The notes: a model not told the origin generated them from the letters alone. Shown: positions 16,047 through 25,998, numbered from the stretch's first letter. The stretch: DNA of 64,000 nt from Microvirga sp. Mcv34 (GCF_024519725.1 NZ_JALJRK010000018.1:1-64000); one strand, 5' to 3'. Program-made: numbers and translations.

Positions 16047-17483
16047 TCAGCTTGTCGACGGGGCGAGAACACTGCCGCTATGGCTGTTCTGGTTGATGGT
16101 TGGCAAGCTGACGCCTGAGGGAAGACTGACGCTCTCCACCACCGTCCGTAGTTGCTCCATGAGCGGCCCCCCGCTGTAAACTCCAAGAGCCATCCCTGGG
16201 CGCTTGTGGCCGACCACGACCTCGATCAGGTGCGGCTGTTGTCCTGCCTGCTCGGCCTTGGTGACGAACGTCCTACGCCATGAGTGGAAGGTGACCTTGC
16301 TCTGTCGCGCTCCTTCCTCCCGGTCATCGACCCCGACTTGCCTGCGGTACGTCACGAACTCCTTGACGACCTTCTGGCTTTTCTCGATGGGGCTCCCCGG
16401 TTTCGGCTCCGGTAGTTCGGGCCAAAGGGTGTCCTTCGGTTTCCTCTTGTCAGTCCTCCGGGTGACGATCTCGGACAGGGCAGGGTGGATCGGGACTTGC
16501 CTGATACCCGCCTTCGTCTTCGCTGTGTGAATGTCAAAGTAACCGTTGGTCACATCCTCCACGGTCAACTTGGCGATCTCCTCGACGCGCATCCCGGAGA
16601 GGGCTGCAATGGTCATGAAGTCGCGTAGCATGGGGGACGGCTGGACCAGGGCAGGCTTTCTTCGTCCCACGGCCACGACCTTCCCGTTGAACAGGGTCTT
16701 GATCTCCTCATTGGTGAAGGGTCTGGGCTCCTCCTTCCTCCCTGCCTTCGGTTTGGGGAGGGACTGCCCTGACCATACATTCTCCTTGGCGATGCCCTTC
16801 CGCTCCGCCCACTTCCACAGGCTTGCAATGCAAGAGATGTCCTTGTTGGCCGTCCTCGGGTGGACCCCGGCGTTGGAGAAAGCCTCACTGACATACTGGC
16901 CAGCGATCCTTTTGGTGATCCTCTCGATTGCCTCGGGGTGCTTTCCGGCTGCGAGCCATGCGGTGAACTTGGCGACGGCTCTCCGGTAGTCGGTCTGCTG
17001 TCTCGGCTTCATGGGCCGCTCGGCGATCCACTGGTCGACATGGGCGCTGATGGGGTTGGCCTTCCCGATGGCGATGGCGTGAAACTCCTTCGCTCTGGTC
17101 AAGCCTTCGGCCTCCTCGATCTCCTCCGCTCGCTCCGCAAGGAGACTGGTAGTGATGTCCCATGCTTCCGCCTCGGGGTTGTCCCGGTCGTAGTCCTGGG
17201 CCTGCTGCAAATCCAGACGCCACTGCATCGCTTCTCGTATGCGCGACCCCACGGCCCTCTTGGTCTTCCCCCCGTGAACCCTCTCGGCCTCCTCGATTTG
17301 CTGCTTCAGGGCGTGGATGATCCCATGCTTGATCAGGTTCGCTCGGGCGAGGCTATCGGTCCCGGTGGTCTGCCGTAGGTGGGCCTTGCCGATGATCTCG
17401 CGGAGATGTGCGGGCACCTTCACGTTGACCAGATAGGTGGTCCCCCGTTGAATGAGGAAGCTCTTGTCCTTGCTCGCTGCCAT
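16047..17483 (-). CDS. Tyrosine integrase of the arsenic island
   Basis: A 478-residue protein. The N-terminal part (FLIQRGTTYLVNVKVPAHLR) is typical of large tRNA-island integrases, followed by a core-binding region and a catalytic domain with ALSGMRVEEIAKL (Arg I), VTFHSWRRTF (H-x-x-R), VVVGHKR and MALGVYSGG with the Tyr nucleophile. It lies 123 nt from the 17 bp attR repeat and points away from it. It should catalyse insertion at the tRNA-Gln 3' end. The two arm-like decamers sit between its start codon and attR. Confidence 0.92.
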   Translation of the reverse strand: MAASKDKSFLIQRGTTYLVNVKVPAHLREIIGKAHLRQTTGTDSLARANLIKHGIIHALKQQIEEAERVHGGKTKRAVGSRIREAMQWRLDLQQAQDYDRDNPEAEAWDITTSLLAERAEEIEEAEGLTRAKEFHAIAIGKANPISAHVDQWIAERPMKPRQQTDYRRAVAKFTAWLAAGKHPEAIERITKRIAGQYVSEAFSNAGVHPRTANKDISCIASLWKWAERKGIAKENVWSGQSLPKPKAGRKEEPRPFTNEEIKTLFNGKVVAVGRRKPALVQPSPMLRDFMTIAALSGMRVEEIAKLTVEDVTNGYFDIHTAKTKAGIRQVPIHPALSEIVTRRTDKRKPKDTLWPELPEPKPGSPIEKSQKVVKEFVTYRRQVGVDDREEGARQSKVTFHSWRRTFVTKAEQAGQQPHLIEVVVGHKRPGMALGVYSGGPLMEQLRTVVESVSLPSGVSLPTINQNSHSGSVLAPSTS

Positions 17484-17520
17484 GTCTCTGCTTTGCTTCT
17501 ATGCCGCCCGGTATCCCCGC

Positions 17521-17543
17521 AGTAGCACCGGCTGGTAGCACTG
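17521..17543 (+). repeat. Right arm-type repeats of the island integrase
   Basis: AGTAGCACCG (17521-17530) and GGTAGCACTG (17534-17543) match the decamers at 8089-8122 in sequence and orientation. They lie in the integrase promoter region, so occupancy could also control int expression. Confidence 0.55.
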
Positions 17544-17606
17544 GCAATCGATCGAAACCCTTGAAAAGCAAGGAATGTAAGGGGTTGGGTGTTAGTCGGC
17601 TTGTAT

Positions 17607-17623
17607 TCCTGGCGCCCCAGCCA
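17607..17623 (+). repeat. attR direct repeat
   Basis: TCCTGGCGCCCCAGCCA, identical to the last 17 nt of tRNA-Gln at 8010-8026. It marks the right boundary of the island; the following bases (TCCTCTT) are native flank. Confidence 0.85.
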
Positions 17624-18450
17624 TCCTCTTAAAATTCAGAACTCGTGATAAAGATCAGTGGGTTACCGTGAGGCACCCGGATCGTAGCGGCCCCGTGGCC
17701 GCCTAACCCGATTTTGGCCCGCTGCGCCGCGGCGCTTCTGACGCCAAGAATCCTATCGCCCGAGGTCTGAGGCTCCGTCCGCAATCTCAGTGTCGGACCG
17801 GTATTGAATCTTCACCCGCTTGGGATCCGAAAGCAGTTGAGAGCCTTTTCAGGGATCGTCCCAACAAGGCGCCCTCACGTCTGGCGCGGCCACGGCTGAG
17901 CCGCACCCGGGTATGGCAAGAGGGACATAGGCTTTATCCGCACCGTCGACGATGGGACTGAACGCTTTGTTTCCGACTTGGGCCGAGGCTCCATGAGTGC
18001 GGAATGTTCCGCGGCCTTCGGGGTCAAGATCGGGACAAAATCCTGATCTAGCGGGTGTCTAGATCAATACGTTTCAACACGTGAAGCAATCGGGCAGGCG
18101 TTCACGACGATGTGCCGAGCAGGATTTACCTCACGGTCGAGGGGAGAAGCACAATCAGCCTGTTCGTCGATGCCGGCTGCGGGTCAGTTTGTCCAATCAT
18201 CCAGAGAGGAATGACTTGGTTCACGAGGCACTCTGCCGTCGTACAGGATGAATCGTCGTGGCGAAGGCCTGTCCGTTCGGAGCTCGGACTGCAGGACGAC
18301 AATAGTCCGAAATCGTGCCGACGCCGAGGTGATCAGCGCATTCGACAGGATAGGACGACGTCCTGCGTTCCGAAGGCTGGACAAAATTCCAAATGTTCAT
18401 AGATTATATGCACTCAATAGGTTCCGTGGCTTTTTGACTGAGCGTGACCC
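17624..18450. other. Intergenic region between attR and nap operon
   Basis: 827 bp without a gene I can support. Frames of 60-96 codons occur on both strands near 18112-18499 but have no ribosome site and poor composition. An 8 bp perfect dyad, TGATCTAG (18044-18051) / CTAGATCA (18059-18066), is the clearest structure. No good FNR/FixK 14-mer is seen before napE; the nearest, TTATATGCACTCAA just upstream, misses two consensus positions. Confidence 0.4.
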
Positions 18451-18615
18451 ATGCGATCAGAACCACTGGACGACAGTAGGAAGAAGCGTGAGGCACTGAC
18501 GTTTCTCATTCTTGCTGTCCTGATATGGCCTTTCATTGCCGTCGGCGTCGTCGCGGGGTGGGGCTTTGTTGTCTGGATGTACTATATGTTTACTGGACCG
18601 CCCGGTCCCGTTTGA
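18451..18615 (+). CDS. napE: NapE, small membrane subunit
   Basis: A 54-residue protein, MRSEPLDDSRKKREALTF followed by one transmembrane helix (LILAVLIWPFIAVGVVAGWG) and the short tail YMFTGPPGPV, the typical NapE form. Its exact role in periplasmic nitrate reduction is unknown. It is the first gene of napEFDABC, 13 nt before napF. Confidence 0.85.
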   Translation: MRSEPLDDSRKKREALTFLILAVLIWPFIAVGVVAGWGFVVWMYYMFTGPPGPV

Positions 18616-18628
18616 CGAGCGTGCGCCG

Positions 18629-18922
18629 ATGAACGAGCCTCCGGATCTCAAACGGCGCAGCTTCCTCCTCGGCAGGTTTGCCGAGGTGCGCGAGTTCGAT
18701 GCTCCTCCCGTAGCCTCGATTGGCTCTTCCTGTTTTACGCAGCATGGGATCGCCTGCATGAGTTGTCGCGACGCCTGTTCGACAGGTGCCGTGCGGTTCG
18801 AACTCGCCCTCGGCGGAGCGCGCCCTTGGATCGTGAGCGAGGCCTGCACCGGCTGCGGCGCGTGTGCGCAATCCTGTCCCGCTAACGCCATTCGGATTAC
18901 CTCTGCCGAGGTCGTCTCATGA
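18629..18922 (+). CDS. napF: NapF-like ferredoxin, short form
   Basis: A 97-residue protein starting MNEPPDLKRRSFLLGRF. It has two iron-sulfur motifs: the region of Cys41-CMSCRDACS and the classical CTGCGACAQSCP near the C-terminus. NapF helps mature NapA in the cytoplasm. Usual NapF is about 160 residues with four [4Fe-4S] clusters; this one appears to keep only two. The start at 18629 is chosen because it gives the conserved N-terminus; an upstream frame overlaps napE. Its ATGA end overlaps napD. Confidence 0.8.
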   Translation: MNEPPDLKRRSFLLGRFAEVREFDAPPVASIGSSCFTQHGIACMSCRDACSTGAVRFELALGGARPWIVSEACTGCGACAQSCPANAIRITSAEVVS

Positions 18923-19176
18923 ATGGCGAATGTCACATCTCCAGCCTCGTCGTGCACAGCCGGCCGGATCAGGTTTCCGCGATCATCGAGCGTATTCGCG
19001 CCATCGAAGGGGTCGAGATTCATGGTGGGCAGGAAACGGGCAAACTGATCGTGACGCTCGAAACCGAAACCGAGGATCAGGTGGTCGAGCGCATCAACGC
19101 CATCCAGCTTCTTGAGGGTGTCCTCGCCGCCACCCTAGTCTTTCATCACTTCGAGCCTGTTCAAGAGCGGGAGTAG
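18919..19176 (+). CDS. napD: NapD chaperone
   Basis: An 85-residue protein with the NapD ferredoxin-like fold: [18 protein letters not shown], then [20 protein letters not shown] and [15 protein letters not shown]. NapD binds the twin-arginine signal of NapA and guides cofactor loading before export. ATGA overlap with napF; 4 nt before napA. Confidence 0.93.
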   Translation: MNGECHISSLVVHSRPDQVSAIIERIRAIEGVEIHGGQETGKLIVTLETETEDQVVERINAIQLLEGVLAATLVFHHFEPVQERE

Positions 19177-19180
19177 ACTC

Positions 19181-21700
19181 ATGGACCTTACGCGCCGCAC
19201 CCTCCTCAAGACACAGGCGGCTGCGGCCGCGGCCGCCGCGGCGAATGTCGCACTTCCGGCCAGCGCGCAGAACATTCTCACTGGCGAGGACCTCCAGCTT
19301 CAATGGTCGAAGGCGCCCTGCCGTTTTTGCGGAACAGGGTGTGGCGTGATGGTCGGCGTAAAGGACGGTAGAGTCGTCGCCACGCACGGGGACATGCAAG
19401 CGGAGGTCAACCGCGGCCTCAACTGCGTGAAGGGCTATTTCCTGTCCAAGATCATGTACGGTTCGGACAGGCTCACGCAGCCTTTGATGCGCATGAAGAA
19501 CGGACAATTCGCGAAGGACGGAGAGTTCCAGGCCGTCTCCTGGGATCGGGCTTTCGACGAGATGGCGAAGCAGTTCAAGCGCGTGCTGAAGGAGAAAGGG
19601 CCCGAGGCCGTCGGCATGTTCGGTTCAGGGCAGTGGACGATCTGGGAGGGATATGCTGCCTCGAAGCTGTTGCGGGCCGGGTTCCGCACCAACAATCTCG
19701 ATCCGAATGCACGCCACTGCATGGCCTCTGCTGCCGTCACCTTCATCCGTACCTTCGGCATGGATGAGCCGATGGGCTGCTACGACGACTTCGAGCATGC
19801 GGACGCCTTCGTGCTCTGGGGTTCGAACATGGCCGAAATGCACCCGATCCTGTGGACGCGGGTGACCGACCGCCGCCTGAGCCATCCTCATGTGCGAATT
19901 GCGACGCTCTCGACCTACGAGCACCGCACGACGGACCTGTCTGACATGGCCTTGATCTTCAAGCCGAACTCGGACCTCGCGATCATGAACTACATCGCGA
20001 ACTACATTATCCAGAACGGCGCGGTGAATCGGGAGTTCGTCGAAAAGCACTGCAATATCCGGCTGGCGAACACCGATATCGGCTACGGCCTGCGGCCCGA
20101 GAACGTGCTGGAGCAGCGGGCGCAGCATGCCAACGATGCCCAGGTATCCAATCCTTCGAGCTTCGAGGAATATGCGAAGCTCGTGAGCCAGTATACGGTT
20201 GAGAAGGCATCCGAACTCTCGGGCGTGCCGGCGGCTCGCCTCGAGGCCCTGGCGCGCCTCTACGCCGATCCGAAGATCAAGGTGATGTCGCTCTGGACCA
20301 TGGGCTTCAACCAGCATGTCCGCGGCGTCTGGGCCAACCACATGGTCTACAATCTGCATCTTCTGACGGGAAAGATCGCCGAGCCCGGCAACTCGCCTTT
20401 CTCGCTGACGGGGCAGCCTTCGGCCTGCGGAACGGCGCGCGAGGTCGGCACCTTCAGCCACCGGCTCCCTGCCGACATGCAGGTCAACAATCCGGAGCAT
20501 CGCAAGCATGCGGAAGAACTCTGGAAACTGCCGCACGGATTGCTGCCGGAAAAGGTCGGCTACCACGCCGTGCAGCAAGACCGAATGCTCAAGGACGGCA
20601 AGCTCAACGCCTACTGGATCATGTGCAACAACAATCTCCAGACGGCACCGAACACCAACAACGAAACCTATCCGGGCTACCGCAACCCGGCGAATTTCGT
20701 CGTCGTCTCCGACGCTTATCCGACCGTGACCGCGATGGCGGCTGACGTGATCCTGCCGGCCGCTATGTGGGTCGAGAAGGAGGGAGCCTACGGCAATGCC
20801 GAGCGGCGCACGCATTTTTGGCACCAACTCGTGAACGCCCCGGGCGATGCCCGTTCCGATCTGTGGCAGTTGATGGAGTTCTCCAAGCGCTTCACGACGG
20901 ACGAGGTCTGGCCGGCACAGATCCTTGAGTCCAGTCCGGAATACAGGGGGAGGAGCCTCTTCGATGTCCTCTTCGCGAATGGCGAGGTGAACAGATTTCC
21001 CGTGTCGGAGATCGACCCAGCCTATGAGAATCGCGAGTCGAAAGCGTTCGGCTTCTACGTGCAGAAGGGGCTCTTCGAGGAATATGCGAGCTTCGGCCGT
21101 GGCCATGGGCATGACCTCGCGCCGTTCGAGTCCTATCATCAGGCACGTGGGCTGCGATGGCCCGTGGTGGACGGCAAGGAGACGCTCTGGCGCTACCGCG
21201 AGGGTTTCGATCCTTATGTCGAGAAGGGCAGTGGGCTGCAATTCTATGGCAACCCCGACAAGAAGGCCAACATCATGGGGGCACCCTACGAGCCTCCGGC
21301 CGAATCTCCCGATGCCGAGTACGATCTATGGCTTGTGACGGGGCGTGTCCTGGAACATTGGCATTCCGGTTCCATGACGTTGCGCGTTCCAGAGCTTTAC
21401 AAGGCATTCCCCGGCGCGGTCGTCTTCATGCATCCGGATGATGCAGCCAAGCGTCACCTCAGACGCGGGCAAGAGGTGAGAGTAGTCTCACGGCGGGGCG
21501 AAATCCGCAGCCGCATCGAGACGCGCGGGCGTAACCGCGTACCCCCTGGGCTGATCTTCGTCCCGTTCTTCGATGCCAGCCAGCTCATCAACAAGGTGAC
21601 ACTCGACGCGACGGACCCGATCTCGAAACAGACCGATTTCAAGAAATGCGCGGTGAAAGTCGTCTCGGCGGCAACCGCCGATGCGGGAGAGCAGCCATGA
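19181..21700 (+). CDS. napA: Periplasmic nitrate reductase catalytic subunit
   Basis: An 839-residue protein of full family length. It has a twin-arginine signal ([13 protein letters not shown]), an N-terminal [4Fe-4S] site [13 protein letters not shown] with its fourth Cys in LNCVKG, the Mo-ligand cysteine in [10 protein letters not shown], and molybdopterin domains ending [16 protein letters not shown]. It reduces nitrate to nitrite in the periplasm with electrons from NapB. ATGA overlap with napB. Confidence 0.97.
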   Translation: MDLTRRTLLKTQAAAAAAAAANVALPASAQNILTGEDLQLQWSKAPCRFCGTGCGVMVGVKDGRVVATHGDMQAEVNRGLNCVKGYFLSKIMYGSDRLTQPLMRMKNGQFAKDGEFQAVSWDRAFDEMAKQFKRVLKEKGPEAVGMFGSGQWTIWEGYAASKLLRAGFRTNNLDPNARHCMASAAVTFIRTFGMDEPMGCYDDFEHADAFVLWGSNMAEMHPILWTRVTDRRLSHPHVRIATLSTYEHRTTDLSDMALIFKPNSDLAIMNYIANYIIQNGAVNREFVEKHCNIRLANTDIGYGLRPENVLEQRAQHANDAQVSNPSSFEEYAKLVSQYTVEKASELSGVPAARLEALARLYADPKIKVMSLWTMGFNQHVRGVWANHMVYNLHLLTGKIAEPGNSPFSLTGQPSACGTAREVGTFSHRLPADMQVNNPEHRKHAEELWKLPHGLLPEKVGYHAVQQDRMLKDGKLNAYWIMCNNNLQTAPNTNNETYPGYRNPANFVVVSDAYPTVTAMAADVILPAAMWVEKEGAYGNAERRTHFWHQLVNAPGDARSDLWQLMEFSKRFTTDEVWPAQILESSPEYRGRSLFDVLFANGEVNRFPVSEIDPAYENRESKAFGFYVQKGLFEEYASFGRGHGHDLAPFESYHQARGLRWPVVDGKETLWRYREGFDPYVEKGSGLQFYGNPDKKANIMGAPYEPPAESPDAEYDLWLVTGRVLEHWHSGSMTLRVPELYKAFPGAVVFMHPDDAAKRHLRRGQEVRVVSRRGEIRSRIETRGRNRVPPGLIFVPFFDASQLINKVTLDATDPISKQTDFKKCAVKVVSAATADAGEQP

Positions 21701-22170
21701 GGCATGGAGCCTTCCTCATCCTGGCGAGCATCGTGCCATGCCTGACGGCAGGCGCCATTCTCGCGCAGGACGCGCCGCGCCTTCGCGGGCCCGATCCGTT
21801 CACCAGAGAAATCCCGCCCCCGCCGATGCAGCGTCAGGTCACGGACGATGTGCGTGTGCGGCGCAACTATCCCGACCAGCCTCCCGTGATCCCACATTCC
21901 ATCGAAGGCTACGCGATGGATCTGAACGCGAATAAGTGCATGTCGTGCCATGCGCGCAAGTTCACGGAGCAGAGCCAGGCCCCGATGATCAGCGTGACCC
22001 ATTATCAGGACCGCGCCGGAAATACGCTGGGTGGATTGTCCCCGCGCCGCTATGTATGCGTGTCGTGTCACGTACCCCAGACGACGGCAAGGCCTCTCGT
22101 GGAGAACGTCTTCACCGACATGGACGCCATTTCGGAGCCTGAGCGGCAGCCCGAGCGGAGGACACGCTGA
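21697..22170 (+). CDS. napB: NapB di-haem cytochrome c subunit
   Basis: A 157-residue protein with a cleavable signal (ending [12 protein letters not shown]) and two haem-binding motifs, CMSCH and CVSCH. It passes electrons from NapC to NapA. The start at 21697 overlaps the napA stop; the end shares one base with napC. Confidence 0.95.
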   Translation: MRHGAFLILASIVPCLTAGAILAQDAPRLRGPDPFTREIPPPPMQRQVTDDVRVRRNYPDQPPVIPHSIEGYAMDLNANKCMSCHARKFTEQSQAPMISVTHYQDRAGNTLGGLSPRRYVCVSCHVPQTTARPLVENVFTDMDAISEPERQPERRTR

Positions 22171-22787
22171 TGGCGGCCGGAGTCGCGCGCGCTTGGGACT
22201 GGCTGCGGGGAAACCGCTGGGTCGCGACCGCGTTGAGCCCCCCGGCGTATCTCAGCCTGGCCTTCCTCACCCTCGGCGGGTTCGTCGCCGGCGTCATCTT
22301 CTGGGGTGGCTTCAACACTGCGCTGGAGATCACGAACACCGAGAAGTTCTGCACCGGCTGCCACGAGATGCAGGCCAACGTGTTCGAGGAACTAAAGGGG
22401 ACAATCCATTTCACGAACAGGTCGGGCGTGCGGGCCACGTGCCCCGACTGTCACGTCCCGCACAATTGGACGAATAAGATCGCCCGCAAGATGCAGGCCT
22501 CCAAAGAGGTTTGGGGTCACATCTTCGGTTCCATCGACACGCGGGACAAGTTTCTGGCCATGCGCAAGCATTTGGCCGAGCGGGAATGGGAGCGGATGAA
22601 GGCGAACGACTCACTCGAATGCCGTAACTGCCACAGCTCCGAATCCATGGATCTGACGAAGCAGAATCCGCGCGCGGCATCCGCACATGAGCGCTTCTTA
22701 TTCTCAGGCGAGAGGACCTGCATCGACTGTCACAAGGGCATCGCGCATCGCCTGCCCGATATGTCGGGCGTTCCAGGATGGCAGTAA
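22170..22787 (+). CDS. napC: NapC tetra-haem quinol dehydrogenase
   Basis: A 205-residue protein: one N-terminal transmembrane helix (about 27-50, [20 protein letters not shown]), then four CxxCH motifs (CTGCH, CPDCH, CRNCH, CIDCH). It takes electrons from the quinol pool to NapB. Typical length and order for the NapC/NirT family. Confidence 0.95.
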   Translation: MAAGVARAWDWLRGNRWVATALSPPAYLSLAFLTLGGFVAGVIFWGGFNTALEITNTEKFCTGCHEMQANVFEELKGTIHFTNRSGVRATCPDCHVPHNWTNKIARKMQASKEVWGHIFGSIDTRDKFLAMRKHLAEREWERMKANDSLECRNCHSSESMDLTKQNPRAASAHERFLFSGERTCIDCHKGIAHRLPDMSGVPGWQ

Positions 22788-22791
22788 GCTC

Positions 22792-23340
22792 ATGACGATC
22801 CAGAAGCTTCTCGCGGCCGCTTTAATCCTCGCACTGGTGCTCCCCTGTCCGGTCCGGTCCGTCTGGGCGCAAGGGCAGGACGTACCCGGCTCGGCCCCGC
22901 AGGCCCGCTCCATTGAGCCGGAAGAGTTTCTGCGCCTCGCCTACAGCTCAGCGTCGCTCCAGGAGCAGGCCGCAAGGCTGGCCGCCAGCCGCGAGACGAG
23001 GCCGGAAGCCAAGAAATACGCGGCGGCTGCGGCGGAATTCCGGCTGGGACTTCTTCAGCGGATCGAAACTTTCGCACGGGAGCGAGGCATGCCGCTTCCA
23101 AGTGTGAAGGAGTTCGAACACCAGGTTATCCTCGAAAATCTGGAGCCCCTCGATTATCTTGCTTTGAGCCGGCGCTACGCGGAGATCCAGATCCAGGCCC
23201 TGGATCAGGAACTGGGGATTTACCGGGCCGCAAGCAGAAGTTCTCATAAGGATATAAAATCCTTCGCCGACCAGGTCATTCCTGAACTGGAGAAGCAACG
23301 CGAGGACGCTCGGACGATGTTCGATGCGATCAAGCCCTGA
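22792..23340 (+). CDS. Secreted DUF4142-like protein
   Basis: A 182-residue protein with a signal peptide (LLAAALILALVLPCPVRSVWA) followed by a helical region resembling DUF4142/ferritin-like bundles (FLRLAYSSASLQEQAARLAA, then LDYLALSRRYAEIQIQALDQ). It starts 4 nt after the napC stop, so it is probably read with the nap operon. Role in nitrate respiration unknown. Confidence 0.6.
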   Translation: MTIQKLLAAALILALVLPCPVRSVWAQGQDVPGSAPQARSIEPEEFLRLAYSSASLQEQAARLAASRETRPEAKKYAAAAAEFRLGLLQRIETFARERGMPLPSVKEFEHQVILENLEPLDYLALSRRYAEIQIQALDQELGIYRAASRSSHKDIKSFADQVIPELEKQREDARTMFDAIKP

Positions 23341-23373
23341 GCCAGTTCGCGAGAGATTCTACACAAGCAGAAG

Positions 23374-23394
23374 GGCCCGGGTGGGACCCGGGCC
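23374..23394. terminator. Hairpin between convergent nap operon and nirK
   Basis: GGCCCGGGT (23374-23382), loop GGG, ACCCGGGCC (23386-23394): a perfect 9 bp stem between two converging genes. No T-run, so the mechanism may need Rho or be mRNA 3' end protection. Confidence 0.55.
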
Positions 23395-23417
23395 AGAGGA
23401 TGTGCCTTGTGGTCGGT

Positions 23418-24527
23418 TCAGTGGCCGCCGGTCGACTGGGCTGATCTCTGCGGATTGTAGTCTTTGAAGATCGCCTCGTTTGCCGGGCCCTCGACCTGGA
23501 GGATGCCAGCCAGCCCGCGCTCGACGCGGCTCAGGGCATGATCGACCAGGATGTAGTTGCCTGGGACCTCGACCTTGAAATCCACCACGCTCGCTCCGCC
23601 CGGAGGCGTGGTAATCGTCTGGACGTTCTTCAAAGGCGAGCTGAGCGAGGCCATGGGATAGGCCTTGTCGAAGATCTCGCCGATCACATGGAAGGACGAA
23701 GTGTAGTTCGGGCCGCCGACGCCGAAATAGATCCGCACCGTCTCGCCGACATTCGCCTTGAGCGGGTTCTTCTTCAGGGCGTCGGTGCTGCCGTTGAAGA
23801 TAAAGTACTCGGGACGCTCGTTCAGGAGCTTGTCGATGCTCTCGTCCGCCAGCCCCTTCGTGCCATACACCTGCTCGGTATAAATCTCACCCTGCATCAC
23901 GTAGAACTCGTGATCCACCTTCGGCAGGCCATCCTCCGGCTCGACAAGGATCAGGCCGTACATGCCATTGGCAATGTGTTGCGCGACTGTCGGTGTGGCA
24001 CAATGATAAACATAGAGGCCGGGGTTCAGGGCCTTGAACTCGAAGCCGCGGGTCTCGCCCGGGGCCGCTTCCGTTGCCTTCGCTCCGCCGCCGGGACCCG
24101 TGACGGCGTGAAAGTCGACATTGTGCATCATCATGCTGCCATCGTCGTTCTTGAGATGCACCTCGACGGTGTCGCCGACCCGAACCCGGACGAAGGGGCC
24201 GGGAACCTTGCTGTTGAAGGTCCAGTAGTGATAGGTCGTGTTATCGGCGAGCTGCCCTGTCACTTCCGTGGTTTCGAAATCGACTCTGACCCGTTGCGGC
24301 GCGCGTTTGCCGATGGGGCCGGGCAGATCGGACGGCAAGCGCACGATGTTCACCGGGGCTGCAGCGGCGTTTTCTTCCGAGCCGGCATGCATGTGAGGGG
24401 TCGCCGCGGCGAGCTTGTCACCTGCCTGTGCAGTTAGGGGAGTGCCGAGCCACGCCACGGTGGTAAGGACGAAAACGGCGGCGGTCGCAAGGAGCGGCCG
24501 GTGTCCCGAGATCTTCAGAGCGTTCAT
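23418..24527 (-). CDS. nirK: Copper-containing nitrite reductase
   Basis: A 369-residue protein with a signal peptide and two cupredoxin domains. Copper motifs: MMMHNVDFHAV (type 2 and type 1 His), then YVYHCATPTVAQHIANGM with the type 1 Cys, His and Met, and SSFHVIGEIFDKAY in domain 2. It reduces nitrite to NO in the periplasm, likely using pseudoazurin encoded at 26091. I start at ATG 24527 because GGAGG lies 6-10 nt upstream; a second ATG at 24539 adds four residues. A FixK/FNR-like 14-mer is centred about 92 nt upstream. Confidence 0.97.
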   Translation of the reverse strand: MNALKISGHRPLLATAAVFVLTTVAWLGTPLTAQAGDKLAAATPHMHAGSEENAAAAPVNIVRLPSDLPGPIGKRAPQRVRVDFETTEVTGQLADNTTYHYWTFNSKVPGPFVRVRVGDTVEVHLKNDDGSMMMHNVDFHAVTGPGGGAKATEAAPGETRGFEFKALNPGLYVYHCATPTVAQHIANGMYGLILVEPEDGLPKVDHEFYVMQGEIYTEQVYGTKGLADESIDKLLNERPEYFIFNGSTDALKKNPLKANVGETVRIYFGVGGPNYTSSFHVIGEIFDKAYPMASLSSPLKNVQTITTPPGGASVVDFKVEVPGNYILVDHALSRVERGLAGILQVEGPANEAIFKDYNPQRSAQSTGGH

Positions 24528-24612
24528 TGTTGCCTCCATTGGGACCGCCTGGCGGATTGAATTTTACCCGTCATCGGATGGTCAATATGTACTCCTTTGC
24601 CGCAACGACTAT

Positions 24613-24626
24613 TTGCTGCAGCGCAA
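24613..24626. promoter_or_regulatory. FNR/FixK/NnrR-type box for nirK
   Basis: TTGCTGCAGCGCAA fits TTG(A/C)-N6-(T/G)CAA exactly. It is centred about 92 nt before the nirK start on the minus strand. Confidence 0.6.
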
Positions 24627-24721
24627 AGAGCCTGATGAAAGTGAAAGTCCCGGATGTTCTGCCCGATGCAATCATGATCTCTCGACGAGAGACGGTCGCA
24701 ATGATGGTGTCTTCAGACAAG

Positions 24722-24735
24722 TTGATGCCACGCAA
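24722..24735. promoter_or_regulatory. FNR/FixK/NnrR-type box for the CxxC gene
   Basis: TTGATGCCACGCAA fits TTG(A/C)-N6-(T/G)CAA and is centred 73 nt before the ATG at 24802. Confidence 0.6.
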
Positions 24736-24801
24736 AGAAAACCGTCGGAAACATGAGAGGCTTGATCCAGGCCCCACCTAACCATCCGCCTGGAGGCTGC
24801 T

Positions 24802-25050
24802 ATGAGTGTTGAAGCTACCCAAGTCGTGGACGATGTCATGCGACGCTGGCCTATGACGATCCGAGTGTTTCTCGACCATCGAATGTATTGTGTCGGGTGC
24901 CCGATTTCCTGCTTCCATACCCTCGCCGATGCCTGCCGCGAGCATGGCATCGATCAATCCGGATTCCTGACGGAGTTGAGCACCGTCATCCATGAACCTA
25001 TCGGGCACATGCACGGGAGCGCATCCGGGCAACCACAGGCGATGGAATAG
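24802..25050 (+). CDS. DUF1858-type small CxxC protein
   Basis: An 82-residue protein like the N-terminal domain of ScdA/YtfE-type proteins and stand-alone DUF1858 members: VDDVMRRWPMTIRVFLDHRM, then CVGCPISCFHTLADACREHG. The Cys pattern C-x2-C-x3-C suggests redox or metal chemistry. Such genes are often found with denitrification and NO-stress genes, as here. FixK/FNR-like box upstream; convergent with the Crp/Fnr gene 11 nt away. Confidence 0.8.
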   Translation: MSVEATQVVDDVMRRWPMTIRVFLDHRMYCVGCPISCFHTLADACREHGIDQSGFLTELSTVIHEPIGHMHGSASGQPQAME

Positions 25051-25061
25051 GGATGAGAGGA

Positions 25062-25760
25062 TCAGTGCGACGGAGCTTCCGCAAGCAGGAACAGCTTGTG
25101 GGGATTCTTGATTGAAATTCTCTGTCGCCCACCATTGACGAGGCCCTGATCTTCCCACGCGCTCAGAAGACGGCTCACGGTGTGGAGCGTGGTCCCTGTA
25201 ATCTCCGCGACGTCCTGCCGGGAGATCGGAAAGTCGATCTCAATGCCATCCTGCCCCTTTCGGCCTGCTTGTTGGGCAAGACGCAGCAGTGCATGGGCAA
25301 CACGCCGTTCGACCTGCTCGGTCGACATCTCGATGACCCGGGTGTGCGCATCCTGAAGGCGGTTCCCGACACTCTGCATGGTGTTGATCGCGAGAGATGG
25401 ATGCTTCGCGGTCAGTCGAGGCCATGCAGCAGCGGGCCAGACCAGCGAGATACTGTCGACGACGGCAAGCGCCGTCGCCGGGTACGTCGATCTGCCCATG
25501 GCGACGGCAATTCCAAAGATTTCGCCTGGCGCCACGAAGCGGACGACAATCTGCTGCCCGTCGGGTGTCACCTTCATGACCCGCAAATGGCCGTGAAGCA
25601 GGATGAAGAACGAGCTTGCCTCCTGGTCTTGCTGGAAGACGCTCGATCCTTTCGGGTAGCGGATCGACTGTGCCTCCCGGAGGATCTCGTCGAGTGAATC
25701 AGGCTCCACTCCGGCGAAGATGGGAAGGTCGGTTACCAGCGACTTGTCCAGATTCGACAT
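25062..25760 (-). CDS. Crp/Fnr-family regulator (Dnr/NnrR-like)
   Basis: A 232-residue protein with an N-terminal cyclic-nucleotide-binding fold (about 12-130) and a C-terminal winged HTH (FPISRQDVAEITGTTLHTVS). The N-terminal cysteine cluster of true FNR is absent, so it is more like the NO-responsive Dnr/NnrR or FixK groups. Its place between nirK, the CxxC gene and pseudoazurin, all with matching 14-mers, suggests it controls them. Exact subgroup not resolved. Confidence 0.85.
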   Translation of the reverse strand: MSNLDKSLVTDLPIFAGVEPDSLDEILREAQSIRYPKGSSVFQQDQEASSFFILLHGHLRVMKVTPDGQQIVVRFVAPGEIFGIAVAMGRSTYPATALAVVDSISLVWPAAAWPRLTAKHPSLAINTMQSVGNRLQDAHTRVIEMSTEQVERRVAHALLRLAQQAGRKGQDGIEIDFPISRQDVAEITGTTLHTVSRLLSAWEDQGLVNGGRQRISIKNPHKLFLLAEAPSH

Positions 25761-25919
25761 TCGGCGCTCCCTATCCCCGCTGCGGGCGTCCCGCCCTTCG
25801 CCATCTTCGCCTGTAGAAGATGGCTACGTCAGTCCACCGTATGAGACTCCGAGGAGGATTCTGGACAATCGCCGGATTTCCCCTTTGACATTCTCTAGCG
25901 CAATAACCGACCGCGCGAA

Positions 25920-25933
25920 TTGACCTATCTCAA
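25920..25933. promoter_or_regulatory. FNR/FixK-type box, divergent Crp/Fnr - pseudoazurin region
   Basis: TTGACCTATCTCAA fits TTG(A/C)-N6-(T/G)CAA. It lies about midway in the 330 bp between the regulator start (25760) and pseudoazurin (26091), so it could serve either. Apart from this site and the one at 25999 nothing else is seen in the gap. Confidence 0.5.
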
Positions 25934-25998
25934 CAGCATCGCTCGTCTCACGGGCTCCCCCAAGACTTGATGCCTCTCGGCCAAGAACGTCCACGAGT

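Noticed and set aside
17900-18047. Short frame with a stretch resembling a cold-shock domain (GFIRTVDDGTERFVS)
   Set aside because: Only about 48 codons, no start or RBS, and the RNA-binding motifs are incomplete; at most a decayed fragment.
18402-18417. Possible FNR box before napE (TTATATGCACTCAA)
   Set aside because: Two key consensus positions are wrong, so I did not include it in the regulon.
18112-18499. Frames of 66-96 codons upstream of napE
   Set aside because: No ribosome sites, mutually overlapping, composition not protein-like.
19625-21241. 538-codon frame antisense to napA
   Set aside because: napA on the other strand is intact over full length with all cofactor motifs; the antisense frame has no recognisable domain.
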